Assembly (NCBI RefSeq): GCF_000525775.1
Contig: NZ_JALU01000021.1
Span: 1 to 64,000, forward strand
Reading direction: 5' to 3'
DNA: 64,000 nucleotides
Source of the DNA: Mogibacterium timidum ATCC 33093
GTDB lineage: Bacteria; Bacillota; Clostridia; Peptostreptococcales; Anaerovoracaceae
The notes below the pieces were generated by a model. That model ran no database searches. It was not told the origin of the DNA and saw only the letters and a program-made list of their open reading frames with translations. Every line of letters starts with the position of its first letter. Position 1 is the stretch's first letter. The position numbers and the translations under genes were made by a program. Of the stretch, positions 17,529-27,185 are shown one piece after another.

Positions 17529-17547
17529 GAAACGCACGAAAGAGTGT
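17529..17547 (+). repeat. Upstream copy of a 19-nt hairpin repeat
   Basis: GAAACGCACGAAAGAGTGT occurs here and again, identically, at 17768-17786. The sequence can form a short stem (ACGC-C with G-GTGT) closed by a C-GAAA-G tetraloop. This copy lies about 70 bp before the S10 promoter; the other is within the leader. Flanks are also similar (AGCGA follows both). Confidence 0.7.
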
Positions 17548-17614
17548 TAGAGCGATAGTCCTTGAACCGCTTGAAAACACTACACTCAGTTTCGCAAAAA
17601 AGTGTAAAAAAGCC

Positions 17615-17643
17615 TTGCATTGCAAAACTCACCAATGTATAAT
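17615..17643 (+). promoter_or_regulatory. S10 operon promoter
   Basis: TTGCAT (17615-17620) and TATAAT (17638-17643) are 17 nt apart. The expected start near 17650 gives a 5' leader of about 218 nt before rpsJ. Confidence 0.8.
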
Positions 17644-17649
17644 CTAAAA

Positions 17650-17867
17650 GCTTGTTTAAGGCGATGAAGCAGGAAGTTGCTGAGCTATCAGGTAATTTCT
17701 GCGGAGAATTGTCCTCGCGGGACGAGGGCGAGGGGGTTCGCCATTTTTAATTTGTGTAAACCTCGAGGAAACGCACGAAAGAGTGTAAGGAGCGAGGCGC
17801 AGCGAATAAAAACGGGCGGAGTCCTGTACAAGCATAGCGAAAACAGTACAAACAGGAGGAACTACTA
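17650..17867 (+). promoter_or_regulatory. Structured 5' leader of the S10 operon with attenuator-like hairpin
   Basis: CCTCGC (17713-17718) can pair with GCGAGG (17728-17733), while GGCG (17727-17730) can pair with CGCC (17739-17742) just before ATTTTTAATTT. The two pairings exclude each other, as in an antiterminator/terminator pair. Further on, CCTCG (17761-17765) and CGAGG (17793-17797) enclose the second copy of the 19-nt hairpin repeat (17768-17786). Ribosomal-protein leaders of this kind are known to be bound by an operon product; which one binds here is unknown. Confidence 0.6.
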
Positions 17868-18179
17868 ATGAGCGAATTACAGAAAATCAGAATCAGACTG
17901 AAGGCTTATGACCATGCTCTATTGGACAAGTCGGCAGCAAAGATTGTTGAGACTGCGGAGAGAACAGGCGCTACAGTATCAGGCCCTATTCCGCTTCCCA
18001 CTGAGAAGGAAGTCGTGACAATCATCAGAGCTGTCCACAAGTACAAGGACAGCAGAGAGCAGTTTGAGCAGAGAACTCACAAGCGTCTAATCGACATTAC
18101 AAATGCTTCGACAAAGACAACCGACGCTCTTGCTAAGCTCGATATGCCGGCAGGCATTGACATCGAAATCAAGCTCTAA
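17868..18179 (+). CDS. rpsJ: Ribosomal protein S10
   Basis: The 103-residue protein reads [25 protein letters not shown] at its start in two blocks typical of S10, with GPIPLPTEK in the loop that contacts 16S rRNA. S10 is in the 30S head and, as NusE, also acts in transcription antitermination. AGGAGG lies 8 nt before the ATG. First gene of the supercluster; an 80-bp gap separates it from rplC, larger than most gaps in the operon. Confidence 0.98.
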   Translation: MSELQKIRIRLKAYDHALLDKSAAKIVETAERTGATVSGPIPLPTEKEVVTIIRAVHKYKDSREQFEQRTHKRLIDITNASTKTTDALAKLDMPAGIDIEIKL

Positions 18180-18259
18180 GCTAGATTTTAGAAAGATCGC
18201 ATGAGAGGGCAATAGGGCCAAACCAGGGCGATCCGCTGTAAGACACTAGGAGGAGAATT

Positions 18260-18895
18260 ATGAAAACACTTTTGGGCAAGAAGGTCGGCATGACACAGAT
18301 CTTCAATGAGGACGGCGCTGTTGTACCAGTTACCGTAATCGAAGCCGGACCTGAAATAGTAACACAGGTCAAGACAGTCGAGACTGACGGCTACAACGCT
18401 GTACAGGTCGGCTACGAGGAGCAGAAGCCGCAGAGACTCAACAAGCCGATGACTGGGCATTTTGAGAAGGGCGGCACAACCCCTAAAAAGTACCTCGCTG
18501 AGTTCAGAGTTGAAGACGGAGAAACTTACGAGGTAGGACAGGAAATCACAGTTGCTGATTTCGAAGAAGGAATGAAGCTTGACGTTACAGGTGTTTCCAA
18601 AGGTAAGGGAACACAGGGTAACATCAAGAGACACGGACACCGCAGAGGACCTATGACTCACGGCTCCAAGCATAAGAGACTTGCAGGTGCTCTTGCTGCC
18701 GGTACATATCCATCAAGAGTCTTCAAGGGCAACAAAGCTCCGGGAAGAATGGGTAGAGATACCGTTACAGTACAGAACATCGTTCTCGTAAAGGTTATCG
18801 CTGATCGCAACCTACTTCTCGTTAAGGGTGCTGTTCCCGGCAAGAAGGGCGGACTCCTTAAGGTCAAGGGAGCGGTTAAAGGACAGAATAAATAA
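18260..18895 (+). CDS. rplC: Ribosomal protein L3
   Basis: The 211-residue protein opens LLGKKVGMTQIFNEDG and carries the conserved GTQGNIKRHGHRRGPMTHGS loop (residues 115-134), which reaches the peptidyl-transferase centre. L3 is an early 50S assembly protein. AGGAGG lies 5-6 nt upstream. Length is normal. Confidence 0.98.
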   Translation: MKTLLGKKVGMTQIFNEDGAVVPVTVIEAGPEIVTQVKTVETDGYNAVQVGYEEQKPQRLNKPMTGHFEKGGTTPKKYLAEFRVEDGETYEVGQEITVADFEEGMKLDVTGVSKGKGTQGNIKRHGHRRGPMTHGSKHKRLAGALAAGTYPSRVFKGNKAPGRMGRDTVTVQNIVLVKVIADRNLLLVKGAVPGKKGGLLKVKGAVKGQNK

Positions 18896-18918
18896 AAGGC
18901 AGAAAGGAGGAATCACTA

Positions 18919-19542
18919 ATGGCAAAAGTAACAATGCTTAACATGGCCGGTGCTGAGGTGGGCGAAATTACATTGAACGATGAGATCTTTGGAATTGAGC
19001 CTAATGAATTCGCAGTACAGACTGTAATCAAGAATTACTTGGCAAACCAGAGACAGGGAACCCAATCTGCCAAGACAAGAAGTGAAGTAAGAGGAGGCGG
19101 ACGCAAGCCTTTCAGACAGAAGGGAACAGGTCGCCATAGACAGGGAAGCACAACAGATCCTACACAGGTAGGCGGTGGAATTGTCTTCGCACCAAAGCCA
19201 AGGGATTACAGATATTCAGTCCCTAAGAAAGTAAAGAGACTTGCTCTTAAGTCCGTGCTCTCGGCAAAGGTTGCTGACAATGAGATCATCGTGCTCGATG
19301 AGCTGAAGTTTGACGAGCCTAAGACCAAGGAGATGGTCAAGGTTCTTGATAACATCAAGGCTGACAAGAAGACCCTCATAGTTATGGATGAGAAGGACGA
19401 GAACGTTGTCAGATCTGCTTCTAACATTCAGGGTGTGAGAACTGCACTTGTAGGCACAATGAATGTATATGAGATCATCAATCATTACAGCCTCGTGCTC
19501 ACTAAGGCAGCAGCTGAGAGAATTGAGGAGGTATACGCATAA
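18919..19542 (+). CDS. rplD: Ribosomal protein L4
   Basis: The 207-residue protein has the L4 tunnel loop: [20 protein letters not shown] near residues 58-77. In E. coli L4 represses its own S10 operon through the leader; whether that holds here is unknown, though the leader upstream is structured. The stop overlaps the rplW start by one base (TAATG). Confidence 0.98.
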   Translation: MAKVTMLNMAGAEVGEITLNDEIFGIEPNEFAVQTVIKNYLANQRQGTQSAKTRSEVRGGGRKPFRQKGTGRHRQGSTTDPTQVGGGIVFAPKPRDYRYSVPKKVKRLALKSVLSAKVADNEIIVLDELKFDEPKTKEMVKVLDNIKADKKTLIVMDEKDENVVRSASNIQGVRTALVGTMNVYEIINHYSLVLTKAAAERIEEVYA

Positions 19543-19832
19543 TGAAGAACGGTTACGACGTAATACTTAAGCCTATCATCACCGAGCAGAGCATGGACAT
19601 GTCGGCTGACAAGAAATATGTTTTCAGGGTTGCTGATACAGCTAATAAGACCGAGGTTAGGCAGGCTGTCGAAGATATCTTCGGAGTTGAGGTGGCTAAG
19701 GTAAATATCATGAACGTTAATGGTAAGGTTAAGAGAATGGGAAGAACAGTAGGAAGAACGGCTTCTTATAAGAAGGCAATCGTTACTCTGGCTAAGGACA
19801 GCAAAGAGATCGAGATCTTCCGGGGACTGTAA
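19542..19832 (+). CDS. rplW: Ribosomal protein L23
   Basis: The 96-residue protein starts with [19 protein letters not shown] and has the conserved [20 protein letters not shown] region. L23 sits at the exit tunnel and is a docking site for SRP and trigger factor. Translation is probably coupled to rplD (TAATG overlap). Confidence 0.98.
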   Translation: MKNGYDVILKPIITEQSMDMSADKKYVFRVADTANKTEVRQAVEDIFGVEVAKVNIMNVNGKVKRMGRTVGRTASYKKAIVTLAKDSKEIEIFRGL

Positions 19833-19849
19833 GATAGGAGGAGTAAATA

Positions 19850-20683
19850 ATGGGAATTAAGAAATACAATCCAACCACTCCTGGTCTGAGAGGCATGACT
19901 GTTTCGACTTTTGAGGAGATTACAGTTAGCAAGCCGGAAAAATCCCTTACAAAGACTCTGAAGAAGCATTCAGGAAGAAACGTAAGAGGCAAGATCACCG
20001 TAAGACATAGAGGTGGCGGATACAGACCTAAGTACAGAATTATCGATTTTAAGAGAAATAAAGACGGAATTCCGGCAACAGTTAAGACTATCGAGTACGA
20101 CCCAAACAGATCTGCAAACATTGCACTTCTGGTTTATGCAGATGGCGAGAAGAGATACATCATCGCTCCTAACAAGCTAAGCGTTGGAGATGTAATAGTT
20201 TCCGGCCCGGATTCGGATATCAAGGTAGGAAATGCTCTGCCAATTGCGAACATCCCGGTAGGTACTATCCTCCATAATATCGAGCTGAAGCCCGGAAAGG
20301 GTGCTCAGCTTGTAAGATCAGCCGGGAACGGAGCTCAGCTCATGGCTAAGGAAGGCAACTACGCTCAGGTGAGGCTACCGTCCGGCGAGGTCAGAATGGT
20401 AAGAATCAACTGCAGGGCTACAATCGGAGAGGTCGGCAACATCGAGCACGCTAATATCCAGATTGGTAAGGCCGGCAGAAAGAGACACATGGGTTGGAGA
20501 CCTACAGTAAGAGGTTCTGTAATGAACCCTAACGATCACCCACACGGCGGTGGTGAAGGTAGAGCACCTGTTGGACGTAAGAGCCCGGTTACACCTTGGG
20601 GCAAGCCAACACTTGGTTACAAGACGCGTAACAAGCACAAGGATTCCAACAAGTACATCGTTAGAAGAAGAAATGCTAAATAA
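19850..20683 (+). CDS. rplB: Ribosomal protein L2
   Basis: This 277-residue protein starts with [15 protein letters not shown]. The C-terminal [19 protein letters not shown] (near residue 225) holds the catalytic-centre histidine in [10 protein letters not shown]2 joins the subunits near the peptidyl-transferase centre. AGGAGG precedes the ATG. Confidence 0.98.
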   Translation: MGIKKYNPTTPGLRGMTVSTFEEITVSKPEKSLTKTLKKHSGRNVRGKITVRHRGGGYRPKYRIIDFKRNKDGIPATVKTIEYDPNRSANIALLVYADGEKRYIIAPNKLSVGDVIVSGPDSDIKVGNALPIANIPVGTILHNIELKPGKGAQLVRSAGNGAQLMAKEGNYAQVRLPSGEVRMVRINCRATIGEVGNIEHANIQIGKAGRKRHMGWRPTVRGSVMNPNDHPHGGGEGRAPVGRKSPVTPWGKPTLGYKTRNKHKDSNKYIVRRRNAK

Positions 20684-20697
20684 GAAAGGAGCATATA

Positions 20698-20967
20698 ATG
20701 GGAAGATCGCTTAAAAAAGGCCCTTTCGTCGAAAAGAAACTCCTTAAGAGAATCGAAGCGATGAACGAGTCAAATGAAAAAAGTGTAATCAAGACATGGT
20801 CGAGACCATCGACGATTTTTCCTCAGATGGTTGGACATACGATCGCCGTTCACGACGGCCGCAAGCATGTTCCTGTATACATCACAGAAGATATGGTAGG
20901 TCACAGACTTGGAGAATTCGCTCCAACCAGAACTTACAAGGGTCACGCCGGTGACAAGGCTAAATAA
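20698..20967 (+). CDS. rpsS: Ribosomal protein S19
   Basis: This 89-residue protein of the 30S head starts [18 protein letters not shown] and contains [20 protein letters not shown] and [16 protein letters not shown], all family hallmarks. AAAGGAG is 5-6 nt before the ATG. Confidence 0.98.
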   Translation: MGRSLKKGPFVEKKLLKRIEAMNESNEKSVIKTWSRPSTIFPQMVGHTIAVHDGRKHVPVYITEDMVGHRLGEFAPTRTYKGHAGDKAK

Positions 20968-20984
20968 AGAAAGGAGAAGCTGAT

Positions 20985-21371
20985 ATGGAAGCAAAAGCAA
21001 TTGCTAAGTATGTAAGAATGTCTCCCAGCAAACTAAAGCCTGTTACTGACCTGGTAAGAGGAAAAGATTTGAACGAGGCATTGACAATCCTCAAGTTCAC
21101 ACCCGGAAGGGGCGCAGAGCTTGTAGAGAAGGTTGTTCAGTCCGCAGCAGCAAATGCTGAGAATAACTTTGACATGAATCCAGATGAGCTCTACGTTGCA
21201 GAGGTATATGCAAATCAGGGTCCTACGATGAAGAGGTTCAGAGCGGGAGCTCAGGGTAGAGCATCGATGATCCTCAAGAGGACAAGCCACATTGGTGTAA
21301 CTCTTAAGGAAAAGGCTGCTAAAACAGTAGAAACAGTAGAAGGAGGTCAGCCAGATGGGTCAGAAGGTTAA
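20985..21371 (+). CDS. rplV: Ribosomal protein L22
   Basis: The 128-residue protein has [20 protein letters not shown] at the start and the tunnel-lining hairpin [20 protein letters not shown] near residues 84-103, the region where macrolide-resistance changes occur. It is slightly longer than usual because of a polar tail ([15 protein letters not shown]) that overlaps the rpsC start by 17 nt. Confidence 0.98.
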   Translation: MEAKAIAKYVRMSPSKLKPVTDLVRGKDLNEALTILKFTPGRGAELVEKVVQSAAANAENNFDMNPDELYVAEVYANQGPTMKRFRAGAQGRASMILKRTSHIGVTLKEKAAKTVETVEGGQPDGSEG

Positions 21372-22218
21372 TCCACATGGATTAAGAGTTGGAGTCAACA
21401 AGAATTGGAGCTCAAAGTGGTACGCTGACAAGACTAACTTTGCTGATTTCCTTGTTGAGGATAATAAAGTAAGAAATTACGTTAAGAAGAAGCTTTACGC
21501 TGCCGGCGTTGCAAGTGTCGTAATTGAGAGACCTGCAGCCGATAAGGTGAAGATAATTATAGCAACAGCCAGACCGGGAATGGTAATTGGAAGAGCCGGA
21601 GATGGAATTGACGAGCTCAAAAAGAGTCTCATTAAGCTCACGGGCAAGACCGTAGAGATTTCCATCGAAGAGGTAAGAAGATCAGAGCTCGATGCGCAGC
21701 TGACAGCTGAAAGCATTGCACAGGCACTCGAGAGAAGAGTTTCTTTCAGAAGAGCTATGAAGTCCGCAATCCAGAGAACAGTTAAGGCCGGAGCTAAGGG
21801 CATCAAGGTTCTTGTTTCAGGAAGACTTGGCGGTGCTGAAATCGCCAGAAGTGAGAAGTACAGCGAAGGGAATGTTCCGCTACACACGCTCAGAGCTGAT
21901 ATCGATTATGGATTTGCAGAGGCTGATACTACTTACGGTAAGATCGGTGTTAAGGTGTGGATTAACCACGGCGAGATTCTGGATAAGGGTCTCAAGGAGA
22001 CTATTCCTGAGCAGTCAAAGAACGATAGAAGAGATCGCAAGCAGAGAAGAAACGACAAGAGAGACAGAAAGAGAAGCTTCGGAAACAGAAGAAATGATCA
22101 CCGCGAAGCAAGACCTGAGGTAAAGCCGGCAACCACAAGGGTTAGAAAGGCACCTAAGGTTACTGAGGCGGCTCCTGCTCCTGAAGTAGCTGAGACAGCA
22201 CAGGGAACAGAAGAATAA
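21355..22218 (+). CDS. rpsC: Ribosomal protein S3 with long C-terminal extension
   Basis: The first ~215 residues are standard S3: start [22 protein letters not shown] domain with [18 protein letters not shown], and [16 protein letters not shown]3 forms part of the mRNA entry site. The remaining ~70 residues form a very basic Arg/Lys/Asp stretch followed by an Ala/Pro/Glu-rich tail, making 287 residues against about 220 in most Firmicutes. The AGGAGG used for this start is inside rplV. Confidence 0.97.
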   Translation: MGQKVNPHGLRVGVNKNWSSKWYADKTNFADFLVEDNKVRNYVKKKLYAAGVASVVIERPAADKVKIIIATARPGMVIGRAGDGIDELKKSLIKLTGKTVEISIEEVRRSELDAQLTAESIAQALERRVSFRRAMKSAIQRTVKAGAKGIKVLVSGRLGGAEIARSEKYSEGNVPLHTLRADIDYGFAEADTTYGKIGVKVWINHGEILDKGLKETIPEQSKNDRRDRKQRRNDKRDRKRSFGNRRNDHREARPEVKPATTRVRKAPKVTEAAPAPEVAETAQGTEE

Positions 22219-22240
22219 TCATAGAAAGGAGAGACTTGCC

Positions 22241-22672
22241 ATGTTAATGCCAAAGCGCGTTAAACGCAGAAGAGTCCACAGAGGCAGAATGAAGGGTGTT
22301 GCGACAAAGGGCAACACCGTTACATACGGAAAGTTTGGTCTAGTTGCCGAAGAGCCTGCATGGATTGACTCCAAGCAGATTGAGGCTGCCAGAATTGCGA
22401 TGACCAGATCTATCAAGAGAGGCGGAAAGGTTTATATCAAAATCTTCCCACATAAGCCAATCACTAAGAAGCCAGCAGAAGTTAGAATGGGATCCGGAAA
22501 GGGTGCTCCTGAATATTGGGTAGCAGTCGTTAAGCCGGGCAGAGTAATGTTCGAACTTGAGGGCGTAACTGAAGCACAGGCCAAGGAGGCTTTGAGACTT
22601 GCTTCTCACAAGCTGCCTATCAAGTGCAAGTTCGTTGTCAAGGGCCAGGAAGCAAAGGGTGGTGACGAATAA
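22241..22672 (+). CDS. rplP: Ribosomal protein L16
   Basis: The 143-residue protein starts [18 protein letters not shown] and includes [20 protein letters not shown] and [15 protein letters not shown], hallmark L16 segments near the A-site tRNA. The stop overlaps the rpmC start (TAATG). Confidence 0.98.
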   Translation: MLMPKRVKRRRVHRGRMKGVATKGNTVTYGKFGLVAEEPAWIDSKQIEAARIAMTRSIKRGGKVYIKIFPHKPITKKPAEVRMGSGKGAPEYWVAVVKPGRVMFELEGVTEAQAKEALRLASHKLPIKCKFVVKGQEAKGGDE

Positions 22673-22869
22673 TGGATCTGAATACAATAAGAAAGATGAC
22701 TGATCAGGAGAGAACAGCCGAGCTCGCCAGAATGAAGCAGGAGCTCTTCAATCTGAGATTCCAGCACGTTACCGGACAGCTTGACAATCCTGTGAAGATG
22801 AGAGAGATCAGAAGAGATATTGCCAGAGTAAAGACTATAATCAGGGAAATGGATAAGCCTGAAGCTTAA
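22672..22869 (+). CDS. rpmC: Ribosomal protein L29
   Basis: This two-helix 65-residue protein ([36 protein letters not shown]) sits next to L23 at the exit tunnel. It is coupled to rplP by a one-base overlap. Confidence 0.97.
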   Translation: MDLNTIRKMTDQERTAELARMKQELFNLRFQHVTGQLDNPVKMREIRRDIARVKTIIREMDKPEA

Positions 22870-22886
22870 AGGAAGGAGGATGTACA

Positions 22887-23141
22887 ATGGAAAGAAATAG
22901 CAGAAAGACCAGAACTGGAGTAGTTGTAAGCGACAAGATGGATAAGACAGTTGTTGTTGCTACAAAGGATTCAGTAAGACATTCTCTTTACGGAAAGGCT
23001 GTTAAGAGAACTAAGAAGTTCAAGGTTCACGACGAGAACAATGAGTGTGGCATCGGCGATAGAGTAAGAATTATGGAGACAAAGCCTCTTTCTAAGGATA
23101 AGAGGTGGAGACTTGTCGAGATAGTTGAGAAGGCTAAATAG
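22887..23141 (+). CDS. rpsQ: Ribosomal protein S17
   Basis: This 84-residue OB-fold protein starts with [19 protein letters not shown] and has [20 protein letters not shown], matching S17. It binds the 5' domain of 16S rRNA. GGAAGGAGG precedes the ATG. Confidence 0.98.
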   Translation: MERNSRKTRTGVVVSDKMDKTVVVATKDSVRHSLYGKAVKRTKKFKVHDENNECGIGDRVRIMETKPLSKDKRWRLVEIVEKAK

Positions 23142-23155
23142 GGAGGCGACAAATC

Positions 23156-23530
23156 ATGATACAGACAGAAACAAGATTGAGAGTTGCCGACAATTCCGGA
23201 GCTAAGGAGCTCCTTTGCATTCGTATCCTTGGAGGCACAGGCCGCAAGTATGCTAATATTGGAGACATCATTGTTTGCTCCGTTAAGGATGCTGCTCCAG
23301 GTGGAGTTGTTAAGAAAGGTGACGTTGTAAAGGCAGTTGTAGTTAGATCGAAGAGCGGAGCCAGAAGAGATGACGGAAGCTACGTTAAGTTCGATCAGAA
23401 CGCTGCTGTAATTATCAAAGACAGAAGCGATAAGAACCCTGTAGGAACACGTATTTTTGGACCTGTTGCAAGGGAGCTTAGAGATAACGGCTTTATGAAG
23501 ATTGTGTCTTTGGCACCGGAAGTATTATAG
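23156..23530 (+). CDS. rplN: Ribosomal protein L14
   Basis: The 124-residue protein reads [19 protein letters not shown] and [20 protein letters not shown], both strict L14 signatures. L14 lies at the subunit interface and is bound by the silencing factor RsfS. GGGAGG is 9 nt upstream of the ATG. Confidence 0.98.
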   Translation: MIQTETRLRVADNSGAKELLCIRILGGTGRKYANIGDIIVCSVKDAAPGGVVKKGDVVKAVVVRSKSGARRDDGSYVKFDQNAAVIIKDRSDKNPVGTRIFGPVARELRDNGFMKIVSLAPEVL

Positions 23531-23541
23531 GGGGTGTACAA

Positions 23542-23847
23542 ATGCAGATTAGAAAAGGCGATACAGTCGTAGTTATCTCGGGAAAGGACAAGGGCAAGGT
23601 TGGAACAGTTCTAAGAGCTATTCCAAAGGCTAACAAGGTTGTTGTTGAGGGCGTTAACGTACAGACTAAGCACGCAAAGGCTACAAGAACATCCGCATCC
23701 GAGATTAAGCATATAGAAGGGCCTATCGACGCATCCAATGTTATGTTCTACGAGAAGGACAGCAAGCAGGGTGTAAGACTGGGAACTAAGATAGAAAACG
23801 GCAAGAAGGTTAGATATTCTAAGAAAACCAATGCCGTAGTAGACTAG
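23542..23847 (+). CDS. rplX: Ribosomal protein L24
   Basis: The 101-residue KOW-fold protein begins [20 protein letters not shown] and carries [10 protein letters not shown]. It starts 50S assembly and lies near the tunnel exit. GGGGGTG precedes the ATG by about 6 nt. Confidence 0.98.
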   Translation: MQIRKGDTVVVISGKDKGKVGTVLRAIPKANKVVVEGVNVQTKHAKATRTSASEIKHIEGPIDASNVMFYEKDSKQGVRLGTKIENGKKVRYSKKTNAVVD

Positions 23848-23863
23848 GAAAGGAGGAGAGACA

Positions 23864-24406
23864 GTGTCAAACAGACTAAGAGTTAAGTATGACGAAAGTG
23901 TTTTTGCAGCACTCAAGGAGAAGTTCAACTACTCCAACAGTATGGAAGTTCCGAAGCTGGAGAAGATCACAATTAACATGGGTCTTGGCGAAGCTAAGGA
24001 CAATTCCAAGATCCTCGAAAGCGCTGTAAAGGAACTCGCTCTCATCTCCGGACAGAGACCTGTAGTTACTAAGGCAAGAAAGTCCATCGCTAACTTTAAG
24101 GTTAGACAGGGAATGCCTGTAGGAGCTAAGGTCACTATTAGAGGTGACAGAATGTACGCATTCGCAGATAAGTTCTTCAATCTTTCTCTTCCTAGAGTTA
24201 GAGACTTTAAGGGCGTTAGCAAGAATTCTTTCGATGGTAGAGGCAATTATTCAATGGGAATTAGAGAGCAGCTTATTTTCCCGGAAATCGTTTACGATGA
24301 TGTAGAGACTATCAAGGGAATGAACATTGTATTTACCACAACAGCTAAGACAGATGAGGAAGCACAGGCGTTACTTGAGCTCCTCGGAATGCCTTTTGAG
24401 AAGTAA
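23864..24406 (+). CDS. rplE: Ribosomal protein L5
   Basis: The 180-residue protein uses a GTG start with AAAGGAGGAGAG upstream. It contains [39 protein letters not shown] and [20 protein letters not shown], all conserved. L5 binds 5S rRNA and contacts P-site tRNA. Confidence 0.98.
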   Translation: MSNRLRVKYDESVFAALKEKFNYSNSMEVPKLEKITINMGLGEAKDNSKILESAVKELALISGQRPVVTKARKSIANFKVRQGMPVGAKVTIRGDRMYAFADKFFNLSLPRVRDFKGVSKNSFDGRGNYSMGIREQLIFPEIVYDDVETIKGMNIVFTTTAKTDEEAQALLELLGMPFEK

Positions 24407-24420
24407 TTTAGGAGGGGAAC

Positions 24421-24606
24421 ATGGCTAAAACTTCACTGAAAGTTAAGCAGACCAGAAAGCCTAAGTATTCAACAAGGGCTTATACAAGATGCAAGATTTG
24501 TGGAAGACCACATTCGGTTCTGAAGAAGTATGGCGTCTGCCGTATCTGCTTCAGAGAGCTTGCTTACAAGGGTGAAATCCCGGGTGTTAAGAAAGCAAGC
24601 TGGTAG
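24421..24606 (+). CDS. rpsN: Ribosomal protein S14, zinc-binding (type Z)
   Basis: This 61-residue short S14 has two CxxC pairs (CKICGRPH and CRICFREL), so it is the zinc-binding form, not the longer zinc-free paralogue many Firmicutes keep elsewhere for zinc starvation. AGGAGGGGAAC precedes the ATG. Confidence 0.98.
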   Translation: MAKTSLKVKQTRKPKYSTRAYTRCKICGRPHSVLKKYGVCRICFRELAYKGEIPGVKKASW

Positions 24607-24674
24607 GTTATTTTGCGCAGGCCTGTCACGCTTAACACGTGCAGGAACCACGTAGAGAAAGGAGAAACACTGTA

Positions 24675-25073
24675 ATGGCAATGACAGATCCAATAGCAGA
24701 TATGCTAACAAGAATTAGAAATGCCAACACAGCCGGACATGCTACGGTAGAAATCCCTGCATCCAAGATGAAGAAGTCTATCGCGGAGATCCTCAAGAAC
24801 GAGGGCTTCATCAAGGATTACTCAGTCGCTCAGGACAATGCACAGGGGACCATCACTGTAGAGCTTAAGTACGGCCCAAATAAGGAAAAGACAATCTACG
24901 GGATCAAGAAGATCTCGAAGCCGGGTCTGAGAGTTTATGCAAAGGCAGACCAGGTACCTAAGGTGCTCGGCGGCCTCGGAATTGCTATCGTATCTACATC
25001 TAAGGGTGTTATCAGCGATAAGGAAGCGCGTAAGCTCGGAGTCGGCGGCGAAGTTATTTGTTACGTTTGGTAG
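24675..25073 (+). CDS. rpsH: Ribosomal protein S8
   Basis: The 132-residue protein is taken from the ATG at 24675 ([17 protein letters not shown]), with AAAGGAG 10 nt upstream; the reading frame opens earlier at 24639 but that part is not S8-like. The C-terminal [20 protein letters not shown] is the family signature. S8 nucleates the platform and represses the spc operon in E. coli. Confidence 0.97.
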   Translation: MAMTDPIADMLTRIRNANTAGHATVEIPASKMKKSIAEILKNEGFIKDYSVAQDNAQGTITVELKYGPNKEKTIYGIKKISKPGLRVYAKADQVPKVLGGLGIAIVSTSKGVISDKEARKLGVGGEVICYVW

Positions 25074-25085
25074 GAGGTATAGGAT

Positions 25086-25631
25086 ATGTCAAGAATAGGC
25101 GTTAGACCAATTACAATTCCTGCCGGCGTGGAGATAGCCGTAGAGGAAAATAATGTAATTAAGGTAAAAGGCCCTAAGGGTGAGCTTTGCCACAAGATAG
25201 GTGAGACACTGACTGTGGAGATTGAGGAAAACGTCCTCACCGTTAAGCGACCATCCGATTCTAAGTTCGACAAGGCTCAGCACGGACTTGGAAGGACACT
25301 CATCAACAACATGATTGAGGGTGTTTCCAAGGGCTTTGAGGTAAAGATGACTGTTAACGGTGTAGGTTATACCGTTGCAAAGCAGGGTGACACACTCGTT
25401 ATGAAGCTCGGATTCTCACATCCGGTTGAGATGAAGGATCCGGCAGGAATCACAACAGAGACTCCTGATGCAACCACCATTATTGTAAAGGGTTGCGATA
25501 AGGCGGAGGTAGGAAACTACGCTGCTAATATCAGAGCTTGGAGAAAGCCTGAGCCATATAAGGGCAAGGGAATCATCTACGATGGAGAAGTTATACACAA
25601 GAAGGAAGGAAAGAGCGGAGCTTCCGCATAG
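25086..25631 (+). CDS. rplF: Ribosomal protein L6
   Basis: The 181-residue, two-domain protein starts SRIGVRPITIPAGVEIAVE and ends with the conserved RKPEPYKGKGIIYDGEVI. It lies near the sarcin-ricin loop. GGAGG precedes the ATG by 9 nt. Confidence 0.98.
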   Translation: MSRIGVRPITIPAGVEIAVEENNVIKVKGPKGELCHKIGETLTVEIEENVLTVKRPSDSKFDKAQHGLGRTLINNMIEGVSKGFEVKMTVNGVGYTVAKQGDTLVMKLGFSHPVEMKDPAGITTETPDATTIIVKGCDKAEVGNYAANIRAWRKPEPYKGKGIIYDGEVIHKKEGKSGASA

Positions 25632-25650
25632 AGAAGGGAGGATTTGAAAA

Positions 25651-26016
25651 ATGGCAAAAGCAAGCAGAAATGACAGAAGACTCAAGAGACATGCCAGAGT
25701 CAGAAAAGACGTTTTTGGAACTCCCGAGAAGCCAAGACTGTGCGTATTTAGATCAAACAGCAATATCTCAGCTCAGGTCATCGATGATGTTAACGGAACA
25801 ACTCTTGTTGCCGCTTCGTCTCTCGATAAGGAGCTTAAGGCGAGCATTGTAAACGGTGGAAATAAAGACGCAGCTAAGCAGGTAGGCAAAGCGGTAGGCG
25901 AAAAGGCTGTAGCTAAGGGCATCAAAGAGGTTTGCTTCGATAGAGGCGGATACCTTTATCACGGCAGAGTTAAAGAACTCGCTGATGGTGCACGTGAAGC
26001 AGGATTAGAATTCTAA
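25651..26016 (+). CDS. rplR: Ribosomal protein L18
   Basis: The 121-residue 5S rRNA-binding protein has [20 protein letters not shown] and the C-terminal [20 protein letters not shown], standard L18 motifs. AGGGAGG is upstream. Confidence 0.98.
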   Translation: MAKASRNDRRLKRHARVRKDVFGTPEKPRLCVFRSNSNISAQVIDDVNGTTLVAASSLDKELKASIVNGGNKDAAKQVGKAVGEKAVAKGIKEVCFDRGGYLYHGRVKELADGAREAGLEF

Positions 26017-26029
26017 GGGAGGATACAGA

Positions 26030-26533
26030 ATGCGCACGAGAATAGATGCATCTAAGCTTGAACTTACTGAAACCATCGTAAACATCAGACGTGTTTCGAA
26101 GACTGTTAAGGGCGGTAAGAACATGAAGTTCTCCGTAACTCTAGTAGTTGGAGATGGCGCAGGCCATGTAGGCATTGGCCTCGGAAAGGCTCAGGAGATC
26201 CCTGAAGCTGTAAGAAAAGCAACTGAAGATGCTAAGAAGAAATTAATATTCGTACCTATGGTAGGAACAACAGTTCCTCACCAGACTGTAGGAATTTTCG
26301 GAGCAGGCAAGGTTTTGATCATGCCTTCAGCAGAAGGTACCGGAGTTATCGCAGGATCTTCCGTACGTACAGTATTGGAAGCTTGCGGACTCAAGGACGT
26401 GAGAGCTAAGTCGCTTGGTTCGAGCAACACAGGAAATATGGCGCTGGCAACACTAGAGGGACTGAAAAGTCTTACAACAGTAGATGAGGTTGCTAAGCGT
26501 CGCGGTAAGACACCTGAGGAAATTTTAGGATAG
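26030..26533 (+). CDS. rpsE: Ribosomal protein S5
   Basis: The 167-residue protein has [20 protein letters not shown] and [20 protein letters not shown] followed by the [20 protein letters not shown] region. S5 acts at the mRNA entry channel and in decoding accuracy. GGGAGG precedes the ATG. Confidence 0.98.
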   Translation: MRTRIDASKLELTETIVNIRRVSKTVKGGKNMKFSVTLVVGDGAGHVGIGLGKAQEIPEAVRKATEDAKKKLIFVPMVGTTVPHQTVGIFGAGKVLIMPSAEGTGVIAGSSVRTVLEACGLKDVRAKSLGSSNTGNMALATLEGLKSLTTVDEVAKRRGKTPEEILG

Positions 26534-26546
26534 GAGGAAGACGCAA

Positions 26547-26729
26547 ATGGCAAAGACATTAAAGATTACTTTAGTAAAGAGTGTTATTGGCGCAACTCCT
26601 AAGCAGAAGAAGACAGTAGAAGCTCTTGGCCTCAAGAAGCTGCATCATTCGGTTGAATTAGCTGATTCATCCGCGACGCGCGGTGCAATTGCTAAGGTTT
26701 CTCATCTTCTAGATGTGGAAGAACTATAG
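26547..26729 (+). CDS. rpmD: Ribosomal protein L30
   Basis: The 60-residue ferredoxin-like-fold protein reads [20 protein letters not shown] and [14 protein letters not shown], clear L30. It is followed 13 bp later by rplO. Confidence 0.98.
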   Translation: MAKTLKITLVKSVIGATPKQKKTVEALGLKKLHHSVELADSSATRGAIAKVSHLLDVEEL

Positions 26730-26742
26730 GAGGTGCAGGACA

Positions 26743-27183
26743 ATGAGACTTCACGAATTAAAGGCAGCTGAGGGAGCAACCAAGGTTCGCAAGAGAAGAG
26801 GTCGCGGTCAGGGTACCGGCCAGGGAACCACCGGCGGCAGGGGTATGAACGGTCAGAACTCGAGAAGCGGAGGCGGAGTACGTCTGGGCTTTGAGGGTGG
26901 ACAGATGCCACTATACAGAAGAATTCCTAAGAGAGGATTTACAAATCGTTTCGCTAAGGAATTTGCTGAGGTTAATGTTGTAGACCTAAACAGATTTGAA
27001 GAAGGTACAGTCGTAGATTTCGACCTTATGCTTCAGTCCGGACTTGTTAAGCAGGTTAAGGATGGCGTTAAGGTTCTTGGTAACGGCGAGTTGAAGAAGA
27101 AGCTAACTGTAAAGGCTGAGAAATTCAGCAAGAGCGCTGCCGAAAAGATTGAAAAGGCAGGCGGAAAGGCAGAGGTTATCTAG
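26743..27183 (+). CDS. rplO: Ribosomal protein L15
   Basis: The 146-residue protein is taken from the ATG at 26743 ([20 protein letters not shown]) with AGGAGGTGC 8 nt upstream; an earlier in-frame ATG overlaps rpmD and adds non-family residues. The glycine-rich N-terminus with [13 protein letters not shown] threads into 23S rRNA. Confidence 0.97.
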   Translation: MRLHELKAAEGATKVRKRRGRGQGTGQGTTGGRGMNGQNSRSGGGVRLGFEGGQMPLYRRIPKRGFTNRFAKEFAEVNVVDLNRFEEGTVVDFDLMLQSGLVKQVKDGVKVLGNGELKKKLTVKAEKFSKSAAEKIEKAGGKAEVI

Positions 27184-27185
27184 TC

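Larger units (their letters stand above)
17074..17867. other. 794-bp gap: dfx promoter, repeat element, S10 promoter and leader
   Basis: The gap has no credible protein gene. The left part carries the minus-strand dfx promoter. The middle (17200-17520) is very A+T-rich with nothing recognised. The right part carries a repeat copy, the S10 promoter and a structured leader, each listed separately. Confidence 0.7.
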
